Shown in pieces: positions 15,842 through 24,458 of a DNA stretch of 64,000 nucleotides; within the stretch, counting starts at the first letter, position 1, and every line of letters starts with the position of its first letter. This DNA comes from Paractinoplanes maris (GTDB lineage Bacteria; Actinomycetota; Actinomycetes; Mycobacteriales; Micromonosporaceae). A model generated the notes under the pieces. It saw nothing but the letters and a program-made list of their open reading frames with translations, had not been told where the DNA came from and did no database searches. The position numbers and the translations under genes were made by a program. The DNA is taken from assembly GCF_023544465.1 (NCBI RefSeq), contig NZ_JALPVL010000010.1, positions 186,001 to 250,000 of the forward strand, read 5' to 3'.

Positions 15842-16834
15842 GTGCTCAGAAGACTTTCCGTCGCGGTGGCCGGCGGGCTCCTGCTCGCCTCGGCCGTCGC
15901 AGGTTGCGGCGCCAGCGACGACGCCGGTTCCGGCAACAGCGGCGGTGGCGGCGACGACAAGATCACGCTCGGCTTCTCGCAGGTCGGCGCCGAGAGCGGC
16001 TGGCGCACGGCCAACACCAAGTCGGTGCAGGACTCGGCGGCCTCGGCCGGCATCGATCTCAAGTTCTCCGACGCCCAGGGCAAGCAGGAGAACCAGATCA
16101 AGGCCATTCGCAACTTCATCACCCAGCGGGTCGACGTCATCGCCTTCTCGCCGGTGGTCGAGAGCGGCTGGGGCACCGTGCTCAAGGAGGCCAAGGACGC
16201 CAACATCCCGGTGATCCTGACCGACCGCGCGATCGACGACCCGGACACCACGCTCTACAAGACCTTCATCGGCTCGGACTTCGTCGAGGAGGGCAAGAAG
16301 GCCGGCCAGTGGCTGGTCAAGGAGTACGAGGGCAAGACCGAGACGGTCAACATCGTCGAGCTGCAGGGCTCGCCGGGCGCCGCGCCGGCCAACGACCGCA
16401 AGTCGGGCTTCGCCGACGTCATCAAGGCCGACCCCAAGTTCAAGGTCATCGCCTCGCAGACCGGTCAGTTCACCCGGACCGACGGCAAGGCCGTGATGGA
16501 GACCTTCCTGAAGTCGCAGCCGGACATCGACGTGCTCTACGCCCACAACGACGACATGGGCCTGGGTGCGATCGAGGCCATCGAGGCGGCCGGCAAGAAG
16601 CCCGGCACCGACATCAAGATCATCACCGTCGACGCGGTCAAGGACGGCATGACGGCCCTCTCCGAAAACAAGATCAACTTCATCGTGGAGTGCAGCCCGC
16701 TCCTCGGCCCACAGCTGATGGACCTGGTCAAGAAGGCCAAGGCCGGCGAGACCATCCCGCAGCGCGTGCTCACCGAGGAGACCACCTTCACGCCGGAGCA
16801 GGCCAAGGAAGCTCTGCCGTCCCGTAAGTACTGA
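15842..16834 (+). CDS. Sugar ABC transporter substrate-binding lipoprotein, YtfQ/AraU type
   Basis: This extracellular lipoprotein of about 330 residues captures pentose or furanose sugar for the ABC importer encoded next. The signal peptide ends in a lipobox (ASAVAGCGAS). The ribose-binding fold shows QENQIKAIRNFITQRVDVIA and DVLYAHNDDMGLGAIEAIEA, the latter typical of YtfQ-like galactofuranose and arabinose binders. GTG start with AGGAGG upstream. It heads a run of seven genes ending in araA, so L-arabinose is the likely ligand. A strong hairpin follows the stop. Confidence 0.88.
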   Translation: MLRRLSVAVAGGLLLASAVAGCGASDDAGSGNSGGGGDDKITLGFSQVGAESGWRTANTKSVQDSAASAGIDLKFSDAQGKQENQIKAIRNFITQRVDVIAFSPVVESGWGTVLKEAKDANIPVILTDRAIDDPDTTLYKTFIGSDFVEEGKKAGQWLVKEYEGKTETVNIVELQGSPGAAPANDRKSGFADVIKADPKFKVIASQTGQFTRTDGKAVMETFLKSQPDIDVLYAHNDDMGLGAIEAIEAAGKKPGTDIKIITVDAVKDGMTALSENKINFIVECSPLLGPQLMDLVKKAKAGETIPQRVLTEETTFTPEQAKEALPSRKY

Positions 16835-16842
16835 GAGCGGTT

Positions 16843-16871
16843 GGTGGGCCGTCCGACCAGGACGGCCCACC
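16843..16871 (+). promoter_or_regulatory. Intercistronic hairpin after the binding-protein gene
   Basis: GGTGGGCCGTCC and GGACGGCCCACC form a perfect 12-bp stem with a GACCA loop, 8 bp after the stop and 17 bp before the ATPase gene. Such structures between the binding protein and the rest of an ABC operon usually stabilise the upstream mRNA or partly terminate, giving excess binding protein. Confidence 0.75.
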
Positions 16872-16887
16872 GCTGAACGGAGCCCAC

Positions 16888-18402
16888 ATGGCCGACCAGT
16901 TGAAGATGACCGGCATCAAGAAGATCTTCCCCGGCGTCGTCGCCCTCGACGGCGTCGACTTCCGGCTGTTACCCGGCGAGATCCACGCGCTGATGGGTGA
17001 GAACGGCGCCGGCAAGTCGACGCTCATCAAGGTGCTGACCGGGGTCTACGACATCGACGGCGGCGAGATCGAGCTGGCCGGGCAGCAGGTCCGGTTCACC
17101 GGTCCGCTGCAGGCTCAGCAGGCCGGCATCAGCACCGTCTATCAGGAGGTCAACCTCTGCCCCAACCTCTCGGTGGCGGAGAACATCTTCATCGGTCGCG
17201 AGCCGCGCAAGTTCGGGCGCATCCAGTGGTCCGAGATGCGCAAGCGGGCGGCCGCCCTGCTCGCCCGTCTCGATCTCGACCTCGACGTCACGGCCCAGCT
17301 CGACAGCTACTCGCTGGCCATCCAGCAGATGGTGGCGATCGCCCGCGCGGTCGACATCCAGGCTCGCGTGCTGATCCTCGACGAGCCCACCTCCAGCCTG
17401 GACGCCTCCGAGGTGGAGCAGCTCTTCACGATCATGCGGCGGCTGCGGGACGAGGGCGTGGCGATCCTGTTCGTCAGCCACTTCCTCGATCAGGTCTACG
17501 AGATCGCCGATCGGATGACCGTGCTGCGCAACGGCCGGCTGATCGGTGAGTTCCGCACCGAGGACCTGCCCCAGATGCAGCTGATCAGCAAGATGATCGG
17601 CAAGGAGCTGGAGGCCCTCGAGGAGATCGAGGAGCAGGCCCGGGAGGCGAGCTCGCCGGAACGGGGGACGCCCATCCTCGAGGCGCGCCAACTCGGCCGC
17701 ACGGGCGCGATCGCCCCGTTCGACCTGACGATCCACGCCGGCGAGGTGGTCGGCCTGGCCGGGCTGCTCGGCTCCGGCCGTACGGAATTGGCCCGTCTCC
17801 TGTTCGGAGCCGACCGCCCGGATCACGGCGAGTTGCTGGTCGACGGCAACGCCTCCGCCGTGAAGAGCCCGCGCGAGGCCATGGCGAAGGGCATCGCCTT
17901 CTCGTCGGAGAATCGGCGCACCGAGGGAATCATCGGCGAGCTGACCGTACGGGAGAACATCATCCTGGCCATGCAGGCCGCCCGCGGCTGGACCAGGCCC
18001 ATCCCGCGCCGCAAGCAGGACGAGCTCGTCGACAAGTACGTCAAGGCGCTGCAGATCCGCCCGGCCGACCCCGAGCGACTGGTCCGGGACCTGTCCGGTG
18101 GCAACCAGCAGAAGGTGCTGCTGGCCCGCTGGCTGATCATCGAGCCCCGGCTGCTGATCATCGACGAGCCCACCCGCGGTATCGACGTCGGCGCCAAGGC
18201 GGAGATCCAGCGGCTGGTCGCCCAGCTGGCCGACGGCGGCATGGCCGTGCTGTTCGTCAGCGCCGAGCTCGAGGAGGTCCTCCGGCTCAGCCACAAGATC
18301 GAGGTGCTGCGCGACCGGCGGCTCGTCGAGGAGCTCCAGAACGGCGACGACGTCGACGCCGACCGCATCATGCAGACCATCGCCAGCGGAGCCACGCCAT
18401 GA
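16888..18402 (+). CDS. Sugar ABC transporter ATP-binding protein, YtfR/AraV type
   Basis: This is a duplicated ATPase of 504 residues that powers import. The first half has Walker A GENGAGKST (Lys43), a degenerate signature around SYSLAIQQ, and LILDEPTSSLD. The second half has the degenerate P-loop GLLGSGRTE, an intact signature LSGGNQQK and LLIIDEPTRGID. This asymmetry is normal for the carbohydrate-uptake-2 family (RbsA, AraG, YtfR). It overlaps the first permease by ATGA. Confidence 0.93.
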   Translation: MADQLKMTGIKKIFPGVVALDGVDFRLLPGEIHALMGENGAGKSTLIKVLTGVYDIDGGEIELAGQQVRFTGPLQAQQAGISTVYQEVNLCPNLSVAENIFIGREPRKFGRIQWSEMRKRAAALLARLDLDLDVTAQLDSYSLAIQQMVAIARAVDIQARVLILDEPTSSLDASEVEQLFTIMRRLRDEGVAILFVSHFLDQVYEIADRMTVLRNGRLIGEFRTEDLPQMQLISKMIGKELEALEEIEEQAREASSPERGTPILEARQLGRTGAIAPFDLTIHAGEVVGLAGLLGSGRTELARLLFGADRPDHGELLVDGNASAVKSPREAMAKGIAFSSENRRTEGIIGELTVRENIILAMQAARGWTRPIPRRKQDELVDKYVKALQIRPADPERLVRDLSGGNQQKVLLARWLIIEPRLLIIDEPTRGIDVGAKAEIQRLVAQLADGGMAVLFVSAELEEVLRLSHKIEVLRDRRLVEELQNGDDVDADRIMQTIASGATP

Positions 18403-19418
18403 CGACACTCCTGAGACACCGGCTGTTCTGGCCCACCGCCGTCCTGGTGGTGCTGCTGGCCAGCAACCTCGTGTTCTCGAACAACTTCTTCTCGATCACG
18501 CTGCAGGACGGGCACCTCTACGGCTCGCTCATCGACATCCTGCGCCGCAGCGCGCCGCTGGTGCTGGTCGCGCTGGGCATGACGCTGGTGATCGCGACCG
18601 GCGGCATCGACCTCTCGGTCGGCTCGGTGATGGCGATCTCGGGCGCGCTGGCCTGTCTGCTGATCGGCGACCTGAGCAACCCGGACGCACTCGGACCGGT
18701 GCTGCTGGTCGTCGGCGCGGCGATCGCCCTGTGCGTGGTTTTCGGACTGTGGAACGGATTCCTGGTCGCGGTGCTCGGGATCCAGCCGATCATCGCGACG
18801 CTGATCCTGATGGTCGCCGGGCGCGGCGTGGCTCAGCTCATCACCGGCGGGCAGATCCTCAACGTCCACTCGGCGCCCTACCGGGTCATCGGCGCCGGAT
18901 ATTTTCTGGCCGTCCCCGTCTCGTTCCTGATCGCGGCGGTCGCGGTCGGCCTGACGGTCGCGCTGACCCGGCGTACGGCTCTGGGCCTGCTCCTGGAGTC
19001 GGTCGGGGGAAGCCCGACCGCGAGCCGGCTGGCCGGCATCCGGGCCCGCCGGATCACGATCATGGTGTACGTGTTCGCGGCGGCCTTCGCGGGCGTGGCC
19101 GGCCTGATCTACAGCTCCGACGTGTCCAGCGCGGACAGCAACGCGGCCGGCAACCTGATCGAGCTCAACGCGATCCTGGCCGTCGTCCTCGGCGGCACGG
19201 CGCTGACCGGTGGCCGGTTCTCCATCGCCGGCAGCGTGCTCGGCGCGGTCATCATCACCACGCTCGACATCACCGCGGTCAGCGTCGGCGTCCCGGTCGA
19301 GACGACGCTGCTGTTCAAGGCCGTCGTCGTGATCATTCTCTGTCTGGCCCAGTCGGCGACGTTCCGGGCCAAGGTCTTCGGCCGATTCGGCACCAAGCGA
19401 GTGGAGGTTCCGGCGTGA
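18399..19418 (+). CDS. Sugar ABC transporter permease, YtfT/AraW type
   Basis: This integral membrane subunit of 339 residues has about nine hydrophobic segments. The family motif VALGMTLVIATGGIDLSVGS is present, with ALTGGRFSIAGSVLGAVII near the end. It forms the translocation channel, probably as a heterodimer with the next permease. It overlaps the ATPase gene by ATGA and the next permease gene by GTGA, so all are translated together. Confidence 0.92.
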   Translation: MTTLLRHRLFWPTAVLVVLLASNLVFSNNFFSITLQDGHLYGSLIDILRRSAPLVLVALGMTLVIATGGIDLSVGSVMAISGALACLLIGDLSNPDALGPVLLVVGAAIALCVVFGLWNGFLVAVLGIQPIIATLILMVAGRGVAQLITGGQILNVHSAPYRVIGAGYFLAVPVSFLIAAVAVGLTVALTRRTALGLLLESVGGSPTASRLAGIRARRITIMVYVFAAAFAGVAGLIYSSDVSSADSNAAGNLIELNAILAVVLGGTALTGGRFSIAGSVLGAVIITTLDITAVSVGVPVETTLLFKAVVVIILCLAQSATFRAKVFGRFGTKRVEVPA

Positions 19419-20431
19419 TCGACGTGTCCACTCCACCCACGCCGCAGCGGAATCGTCCGATCCTCGGCCGCCGGGTCTACCGGCCCAACACCCGGCACGT
19501 CCCGGTGCTGGCCACCCTGGTGCTGCTGATCGTCATGTACTCGGTCGGCGTCTACAACTACGAGGGCTTCGGCGACACCCAGGTGCTGCTGAACGTGTTC
19601 GTCGACAACGCGTTCCTGCTCGTGGTCGCGGTCGGCATGACGTTCGTGATCCTCACCGGCGGCATCGACCTGTCCGTCGGTGCGGTGATCGCCCTGACCA
19701 CGACGGTGACGGCGACCCTGCTGGCGGCGGGCTGGCCGGCCGGGGTGGTGCTCCCGCTGGTGCTGCTCATCGGCACGGTGATGGGGCTCGGCATGGGTGC
19801 GGTCATCCACTTCTTCAAGGTGGAGCCGTTCATCGCCACGCTGGCCGGCATGTTCCTGGCCCGCGGGCTGTCGCTGCTCATCGACCGCAACTCGATCCCG
19901 ATCACCAACGACTTCTGGATCCAGATGGCCCAGAAGCGGTTCCGGTTCGGCGAGGGCGTCTTCATCTCGCTCAACGTGGTGATCGCGCTGATCGTGGTGC
20001 TGATCGCCGCGCTCGTGCTGGCCTGGACGCGGTTCGGGCGCAACGTGTACGCGATCGGTGGCAACGCCGACTCCGCGCTGCTGATGGGCTTGCCGGTCGG
20101 CCGTACGCGGATCGCGGTCTACACCCTGAGCGGTTTCTGCGCGTCGCTGGGCGGAGTGCTCTACAGCTTCTACACATCGTCCGGCTACAGCCTGCACGGG
20201 CAGGGGCTGGAGCTCGACGCGATCGCCGCGGTGGTCATCGGCGGGGTGCTTCTGACCGGCGGCTCGGGGTATGTGCTGGGCACGGTCCTGGGCGTGCTGG
20301 TGCTCGGCCTGATCCAGACGATCATCACGTTCCAGGGCGACCTGAACTCGTGGTGGACCCGGATCGTGGTCGGGATCCTGCTCTTCGTCTTCATCGTCCT
20401 GCAGCGGCTCGTCACCAGAAAGGCCAAGTGA
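19415..20431 (+). CDS. Sugar ABC transporter permease, YjfF/AraZ type
   Basis: The second membrane subunit has 338 residues. It begins VIDVSTPPTPQRN and shows VAVGMTFVILTGGIDLSVGA and GVLLTGGSGYVLGTVLGVL. Having two different permeases is characteristic of the YtfQRT-YjfF and AraUVWZ systems, unlike ribose or AraFGH systems with one. The GTG start overlaps the upstream TGA (GTGA). The araB ATG follows the stop directly. Confidence 0.92.
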   Translation: MIDVSTPPTPQRNRPILGRRVYRPNTRHVPVLATLVLLIVMYSVGVYNYEGFGDTQVLLNVFVDNAFLLVVAVGMTFVILTGGIDLSVGAVIALTTTVTATLLAAGWPAGVVLPLVLLIGTVMGLGMGAVIHFFKVEPFIATLAGMFLARGLSLLIDRNSIPITNDFWIQMAQKRFRFGEGVFISLNVVIALIVVLIAALVLAWTRFGRNVYAIGGNADSALLMGLPVGRTRIAVYTLSGFCASLGGVLYSFYTSSGYSLHGQGLELDAIAAVVIGGVLLTGGSGYVLGTVLGVLVLGLIQTIITFQGDLNSWWTRIVVGILLFVFIVLQRLVTRKAK

Positions 20432-22135
20432 ATGACCGCGTACACCGTTGGGGTGGACTTCGGCACGCTCTCGGGGCGCGCTGTCGTCGTCCGGGTCAGC
20501 GACGGCGAGGAAATGGGCTCGGCCGTGCACGAATACGAGCACGGCGTGATCGAACGGACGTTGCCGGCCACGGGGAAGCGGCTGCGGCCCGACTGGGCCC
20601 TGCAGGATCCGGCCGATTACGTCGCGGTCTTGCGTACGGCGGTCCCGGAGGCCGTGGCGGCGGCGGGCATCGACCCCGGCGACGTGATCGGGATCGCCAC
20701 CGACTTCACCGCCTGCACCGTGCTGCCGGCGCTGGCCGACGGCACCCCGCTCTGTCAGCTCGCCGCGTTCACGGGCCGGCCCCACGCGTACGCGAAGCTG
20801 TGGAAACACCATGCGGCGCAGCCCCAGGCCGACCGGATCAACGAACTGGCCCACCGGCGCGGGGAGCCGTGGATCGACCGGTACGGCGGCAAGATCTCCT
20901 CGGAGTGGCAGTTCGCGAAGGCGTTGCAGGTGCTCGAGGAGGACCCGGAGGTCTACGCGCGCACCGAGCGCTGGATCGAGGCGGCCGACTGGATCATCTG
21001 GCAGCTGTGCGGTGTCGAGACGCGCAACGCGTGCACGGCCGGATACAAGGGCATTCTGCAGGACGGTGAGTATCCCAGCGCCGACTATCTGGCCGAGCTC
21101 AACCCGGCGTTCGAGGACTTCGCGTCGACGCGGCTCGCGCACCCGATCTCGGCTCTGGGTGAGCGGGCCGGCGGGTTGACGGCCGAGGCGGCGTCCTGGA
21201 CGGGGTTGCCGGAGGGCATCGCTGTGGCGGTCGGCAACGTGGACGCGCACGTGACATCGCCGGCCGCCCGGGCCGTCGGGCCGGGGCAGATGCTGCTGGT
21301 GATGGGGACGTCGACCTGCCACGTCATGAACTCGTCGTCGCGCGCCGCGGTGCCGGGGATCTGCGGCGTGGTCGACGGCGGCATCCTCGCGGGGCTGTAC
21401 GGCTACGAGGCCGGGCAGAGCGGCGTGGGGGACATCTTCGGCTGGTTCGTGGACAACGGGGTTCCGCCGTACGTGCACGATCAGGCGCGCGAATCCGGCG
21501 TCAGCGTGCACGATCTGCTCTCCCAGGAGGCAGCCGCGCAGCCGGTGGGCGGGCACGGTCTGATCGCCCTCGACTGGCAGAGCGGCAACCGGTCGGTGCT
21601 GGTCGATCACCACCTGTCCGGGGTGATCGCCGGGCTGACCCTGGCCACCCGGCCGTTCGAGATCTACAAGGCGCTGATCGAGGCGACCGCTTTCGGGACG
21701 CGGAAGATCGTTGAAACGTTCGAGGCGGCCGGGGTGCCGGTGACCGAGTTCGTCGCGGCCGGCGGGCTCAAGCGGAACCCGCTGGTCATGCAGATCTACG
21801 CCGACGTGCTGCGGCGGCCGATCAGCGTGGCCTCGTCGGAGCAGGCGCCGGCTCTGGGGTCGGCCATCCACGCGGCCGTGGCCGCCGGTGCCTACCCGGA
21901 CGTGGCGACCGCGTCCGAGGCGATGGGCCGGGTCGAGAAGGACGTGTGGCAGCCGAACTCCCCGGACGCCGACGTCTACGACCGTCTCTACGCCGAGTAC
22001 GCCGAGTTGCACGACTACTTCGGCCTGGGCGCCGGCAAGGCCCTGCACCGCTTGCGCGCGATCCGCGACGAGGCCTTCCGCCCGTCGTCCGGCCGCGAAG
22101 TGAGCGGATCTGTTGTGTCAGGAGCCGGGGAGTGA
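20432..22135 (+). CDS. araB: L-ribulokinase
   Basis: FGGY-family kinase of 567 residues that phosphorylates L-ribulose to L-ribulose 5-phosphate in the cytoplasm. The N-terminal ATP-domain start is YTVGVDFGTLSGRAVVVR. Later segments TDFTACTVLP and LLVMGTSTCHVMN are those of AraB, and GYEAGQSGVGDIFGWFV is a strong ribulokinase signature. Length matches E. coli AraB (566). It starts at the base after the permease stop and overlaps araD by GTGA. The C-terminal 12 residues are low-complexity and variable. Confidence 0.97.
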   Translation: MTAYTVGVDFGTLSGRAVVVRVSDGEEMGSAVHEYEHGVIERTLPATGKRLRPDWALQDPADYVAVLRTAVPEAVAAAGIDPGDVIGIATDFTACTVLPALADGTPLCQLAAFTGRPHAYAKLWKHHAAQPQADRINELAHRRGEPWIDRYGGKISSEWQFAKALQVLEEDPEVYARTERWIEAADWIIWQLCGVETRNACTAGYKGILQDGEYPSADYLAELNPAFEDFASTRLAHPISALGERAGGLTAEAASWTGLPEGIAVAVGNVDAHVTSPAARAVGPGQMLLVMGTSTCHVMNSSSRAAVPGICGVVDGGILAGLYGYEAGQSGVGDIFGWFVDNGVPPYVHDQARESGVSVHDLLSQEAAAQPVGGHGLIALDWQSGNRSVLVDHHLSGVIAGLTLATRPFEIYKALIEATAFGTRKIVETFEAAGVPVTEFVAAGGLKRNPLVMQIYADVLRRPISVASSEQAPALGSAIHAAVAAGAYPDVATASEAMGRVEKDVWQPNSPDADVYDRLYAEYAELHDYFGLGAGKALHRLRAIRDEAFRPSSGREVSGSVVSGAGE

Positions 22136-22893
22136 CGGTTGTGCGCGTTTCCCAGACGATCGCTCAGATCCGTGCCGAGGTGTGTGATCTGCATGCGCAT
22201 CTCACCCGGTGGGGACTGGTCACCTGGACGTCGGGCAATGTGTCGGCCCGGGTGCCGGGGGAGGACCTGATGGTGATCAAGCCGTCGGGGGTCGAGTACG
22301 ACTCGTTGACGCCGGACTCGATGGTGGTGTGCGACCTGGACGGTGCTCTCGTCGAGGGGGAGCACAGCCCGTCCAGTGACACCGCCTCGCACGCGTACGT
22401 CTATCGCCACATGCCCGAGGTGAACGGCGTCGTGCACACGCACAGTCCGTATGCCACGGCCTGGGCCGCGCTCGGGGAGCCGATCCCGTGCTCGATCACC
22501 GCGATGGCCGACGAGTTCGGTGGGGACATCCCGATCGGGCCGTTCGCGTTGATCGGCAGCGACGACATCGGGCGGGGGATCGTCGAGACGTTGCGCGGCT
22601 CCCGGTCGCCGGCCGTGCTGATGCGCCAGCACGGCCCGTTCACGATCGGCGCCACCGCCAAGGCCGCCGTCAAGGCCGCGGTGATGTGCGAGGACGTCGC
22701 CCGCACCATGCACCTGGCCCGCCAGCTCGGCCCGATCGAGCGGCTGCCCGGCACCGCCGTCGACAGGCTGTTCGACCGCTACCAGAACGTCTACGGCCGG
22801 CCGTTGTCGCCGGACGGTCCGGAGCCGGGGAACGGTCCGGCGGCCGGCCACGAAGTGAAGCAGGGTCAGCAACTGATGGAGGGACAGCAATGA
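22132..22893 (+). CDS. araD: L-ribulose-5-phosphate 4-epimerase
   Basis: Class II aldolase-fold epimerase of 253 residues that converts L-ribulose 5-phosphate to D-xylulose 5-phosphate, feeding the pentose-phosphate pathway. Zinc ligands are visible in VVHTHSPYATAW, with a further metal His in MRQHGPFTIG. The start SGNVSAR and IKPSGVEYDSL are family hallmarks. The GTG at 22132 has AGGAG seven bases upstream and overlaps the araB stop. Its stop overlaps the araA start by ATGA. The tail (HEVKQGQQLMEGQQ) is unusually Gln-rich. Confidence 0.95.
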   Translation: MTVVRVSQTIAQIRAEVCDLHAHLTRWGLVTWTSGNVSARVPGEDLMVIKPSGVEYDSLTPDSMVVCDLDGALVEGEHSPSSDTASHAYVYRHMPEVNGVVHTHSPYATAWAALGEPIPCSITAMADEFGGDIPIGPFALIGSDDIGRGIVETLRGSRSPAVLMRQHGPFTIGATAKAAVKAAVMCEDVARTMHLARQLGPIERLPGTAVDRLFDRYQNVYGRPLSPDGPEPGNGPAAGHEVKQGQQLMEGQQ

Positions 22894-24371
22894 GTGAGCA
22901 CGAGGTCTGGTTCCTGACCGGCAGCCAGGGACTGTACGGCCCCGAGACCCTTGATCAGGTCGCCTCGCAGTCCCAGCAGATCTCGGCCGCGCTGGACGCC
23001 GGGCTGGACGTCAAGGTCGTGTGGAAGCCGGTGCTCACGAACGCCGGCGACATCCTCACCACGGCCCGGCAGGCGAACGACGACGACAAGGTCATCGGCG
23101 TCATCGCGTGGATGCACACCTTCTCCCCGGCGAAGATGTGGATCGCCGGGCTGGACGCTCTGCGCACCCCACTGCTGCACCTGCACACCCAGGCCAATGT
23201 CGAGCTGCCGTGGGCGTCGATCGACATGGACTTCATGAACCTGAACCAGGCCGCGCACGGCGACCGCGAGTTCGGTTACATCGAGGCCCGGCTCGGCGTC
23301 GCGCGCAAGACCGTGGCCGGGCACGTCTCCGACCCGCGCGTGGTCGAGCGGATCGCCTCCTGGGTGCGCGCCTCGCGCGGGCTGGCAGCCGTCCGTTCGC
23401 TCAAACTCGCGCGTTTCGGCGACAACATGCGCGACGTCGCGGTGACCGAGGGGGACAAGGTCGAGGCCCAGTTGCGGTTCGGGGTCTCGGTCAACACGTA
23501 CGGGGTCAACGATCTCGTGGCCGTGGTCGACCAGGTGCTCGACGCCGAGATCGACAAACTGGTGGGGGAGTACGCCGACCTCTACGACATCGCGCCCGAG
23601 CTGCGTGACGGCGGGGAACGGCACGACTCGCTGCGCTACGCGGCCCGGATCGAGCTCGGGCTGCGCGGTTTCCTCGAGACCGGCGGCTTCCGGGCGTTCA
23701 CCACCAACTTCGAGGATCTGGGCGGGCTCCGCCAGTTGCCCGGGCTCGCGGTCCAGCGGCTGATGGGCGACGGCTACGGCTTCGGCGGTGAGGGCGACTG
23801 GAAGACGTCGGTCCTGTTGCACACGCTCAAGGCGATGGCGCCCGGTGGCACGTCCTTCATGGAGGACTACACCTATGACCTGACACCCGGCCAGGAGCGA
23901 ATTCTCGGCTCACACATGCTCGAAGTGTGCCCGTCCATCGCGGCCGGCACGCCCCGGCTCGAGATCCATCCGCTCGGGATCGGCGGGCGCGAGGACCCCG
24001 TACGCATGGTGTTCGACGCCGCCCCGGGGCCGGCCGTCGTCGTCGGGCTGACCGACATGGGGGAGCGGTTCCGGTTGGTGGCCAACGAGATCGAGGTCGT
24101 CGCCCCGAGCGCACCGCTGCCCAAGCTCCCGGTCGCTCGCGCGGTCTGGAAGCCGGCCCCCGACTTCGCCACGTCCACCGAGGCCTGGCTGACCGCTGGC
24201 GGGCCGCACCACACGGTGCTCTCGTCCGTGGTCGGCACCGAGGAGCTGACCGATCTCGCCGAGATGCTCTCCACCGAGCTGCTGGTGATCGACGACTCGA
24301 CGACCATCCGGCAGTTCACCAAGGAAGTCCGCTGGAACCAGGCCTACTACCGCCTGGCCCGCGGTTTCTGA
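22890..24371 (+). CDS. araA: L-arabinose isomerase
   Basis: Metal-dependent isomerase of 493 residues that converts L-arabinose to L-ribulose, the first step of the pathway. The N-terminus VWFLTGSQGLYGPETLDQVA is diagnostic. Active-site residues are seen in GEGDWKTS (Glu), FMEDYTYD (Glu) and SHMLEVCP (His), with a late His in GGPHHTVLS. Length fits the family (about 500). It is the last gene of the importer-araBDA operon, followed by a nested hairpin and the convergent rho paralogue. Confidence 0.97.
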   Translation: MSEHEVWFLTGSQGLYGPETLDQVASQSQQISAALDAGLDVKVVWKPVLTNAGDILTTARQANDDDKVIGVIAWMHTFSPAKMWIAGLDALRTPLLHLHTQANVELPWASIDMDFMNLNQAAHGDREFGYIEARLGVARKTVAGHVSDPRVVERIASWVRASRGLAAVRSLKLARFGDNMRDVAVTEGDKVEAQLRFGVSVNTYGVNDLVAVVDQVLDAEIDKLVGEYADLYDIAPELRDGGERHDSLRYAARIELGLRGFLETGGFRAFTTNFEDLGGLRQLPGLAVQRLMGDGYGFGGEGDWKTSVLLHTLKAMAPGGTSFMEDYTYDLTPGQERILGSHMLEVCPSIAAGTPRLEIHPLGIGGREDPVRMVFDAAPGPAVVVGLTDMGERFRLVANEIEVVAPSAPLPKLPVARAVWKPAPDFATSTEAWLTAGGPHHTVLSSVVGTEELTDLAEMLSTELLVIDDSTTIRQFTKEVRWNQAYYRLARGF

Positions 24372-24373
24372 CC

Positions 24374-24426
24374 GTCCGGTTCCTGGCCCGGGCTGCGCTT
24401 CGCCGGCTCAGCTCGGGCTCCCGGAC
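24374..24426. terminator. Nested hairpin between araA and the rho paralogue
   Basis: An outer stem GTCCGG/CCGGAC encloses an inner stem GCCCGGGCTG/CAGCTCGGGC (9 of 10 pairs). It sits in the 87-bp convergent gap and could end both transcripts. Confidence 0.6.
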
Positions 24427-24458
24427 GACTCCGCCGAGAGCCGGCCCGCCCGGACAGG

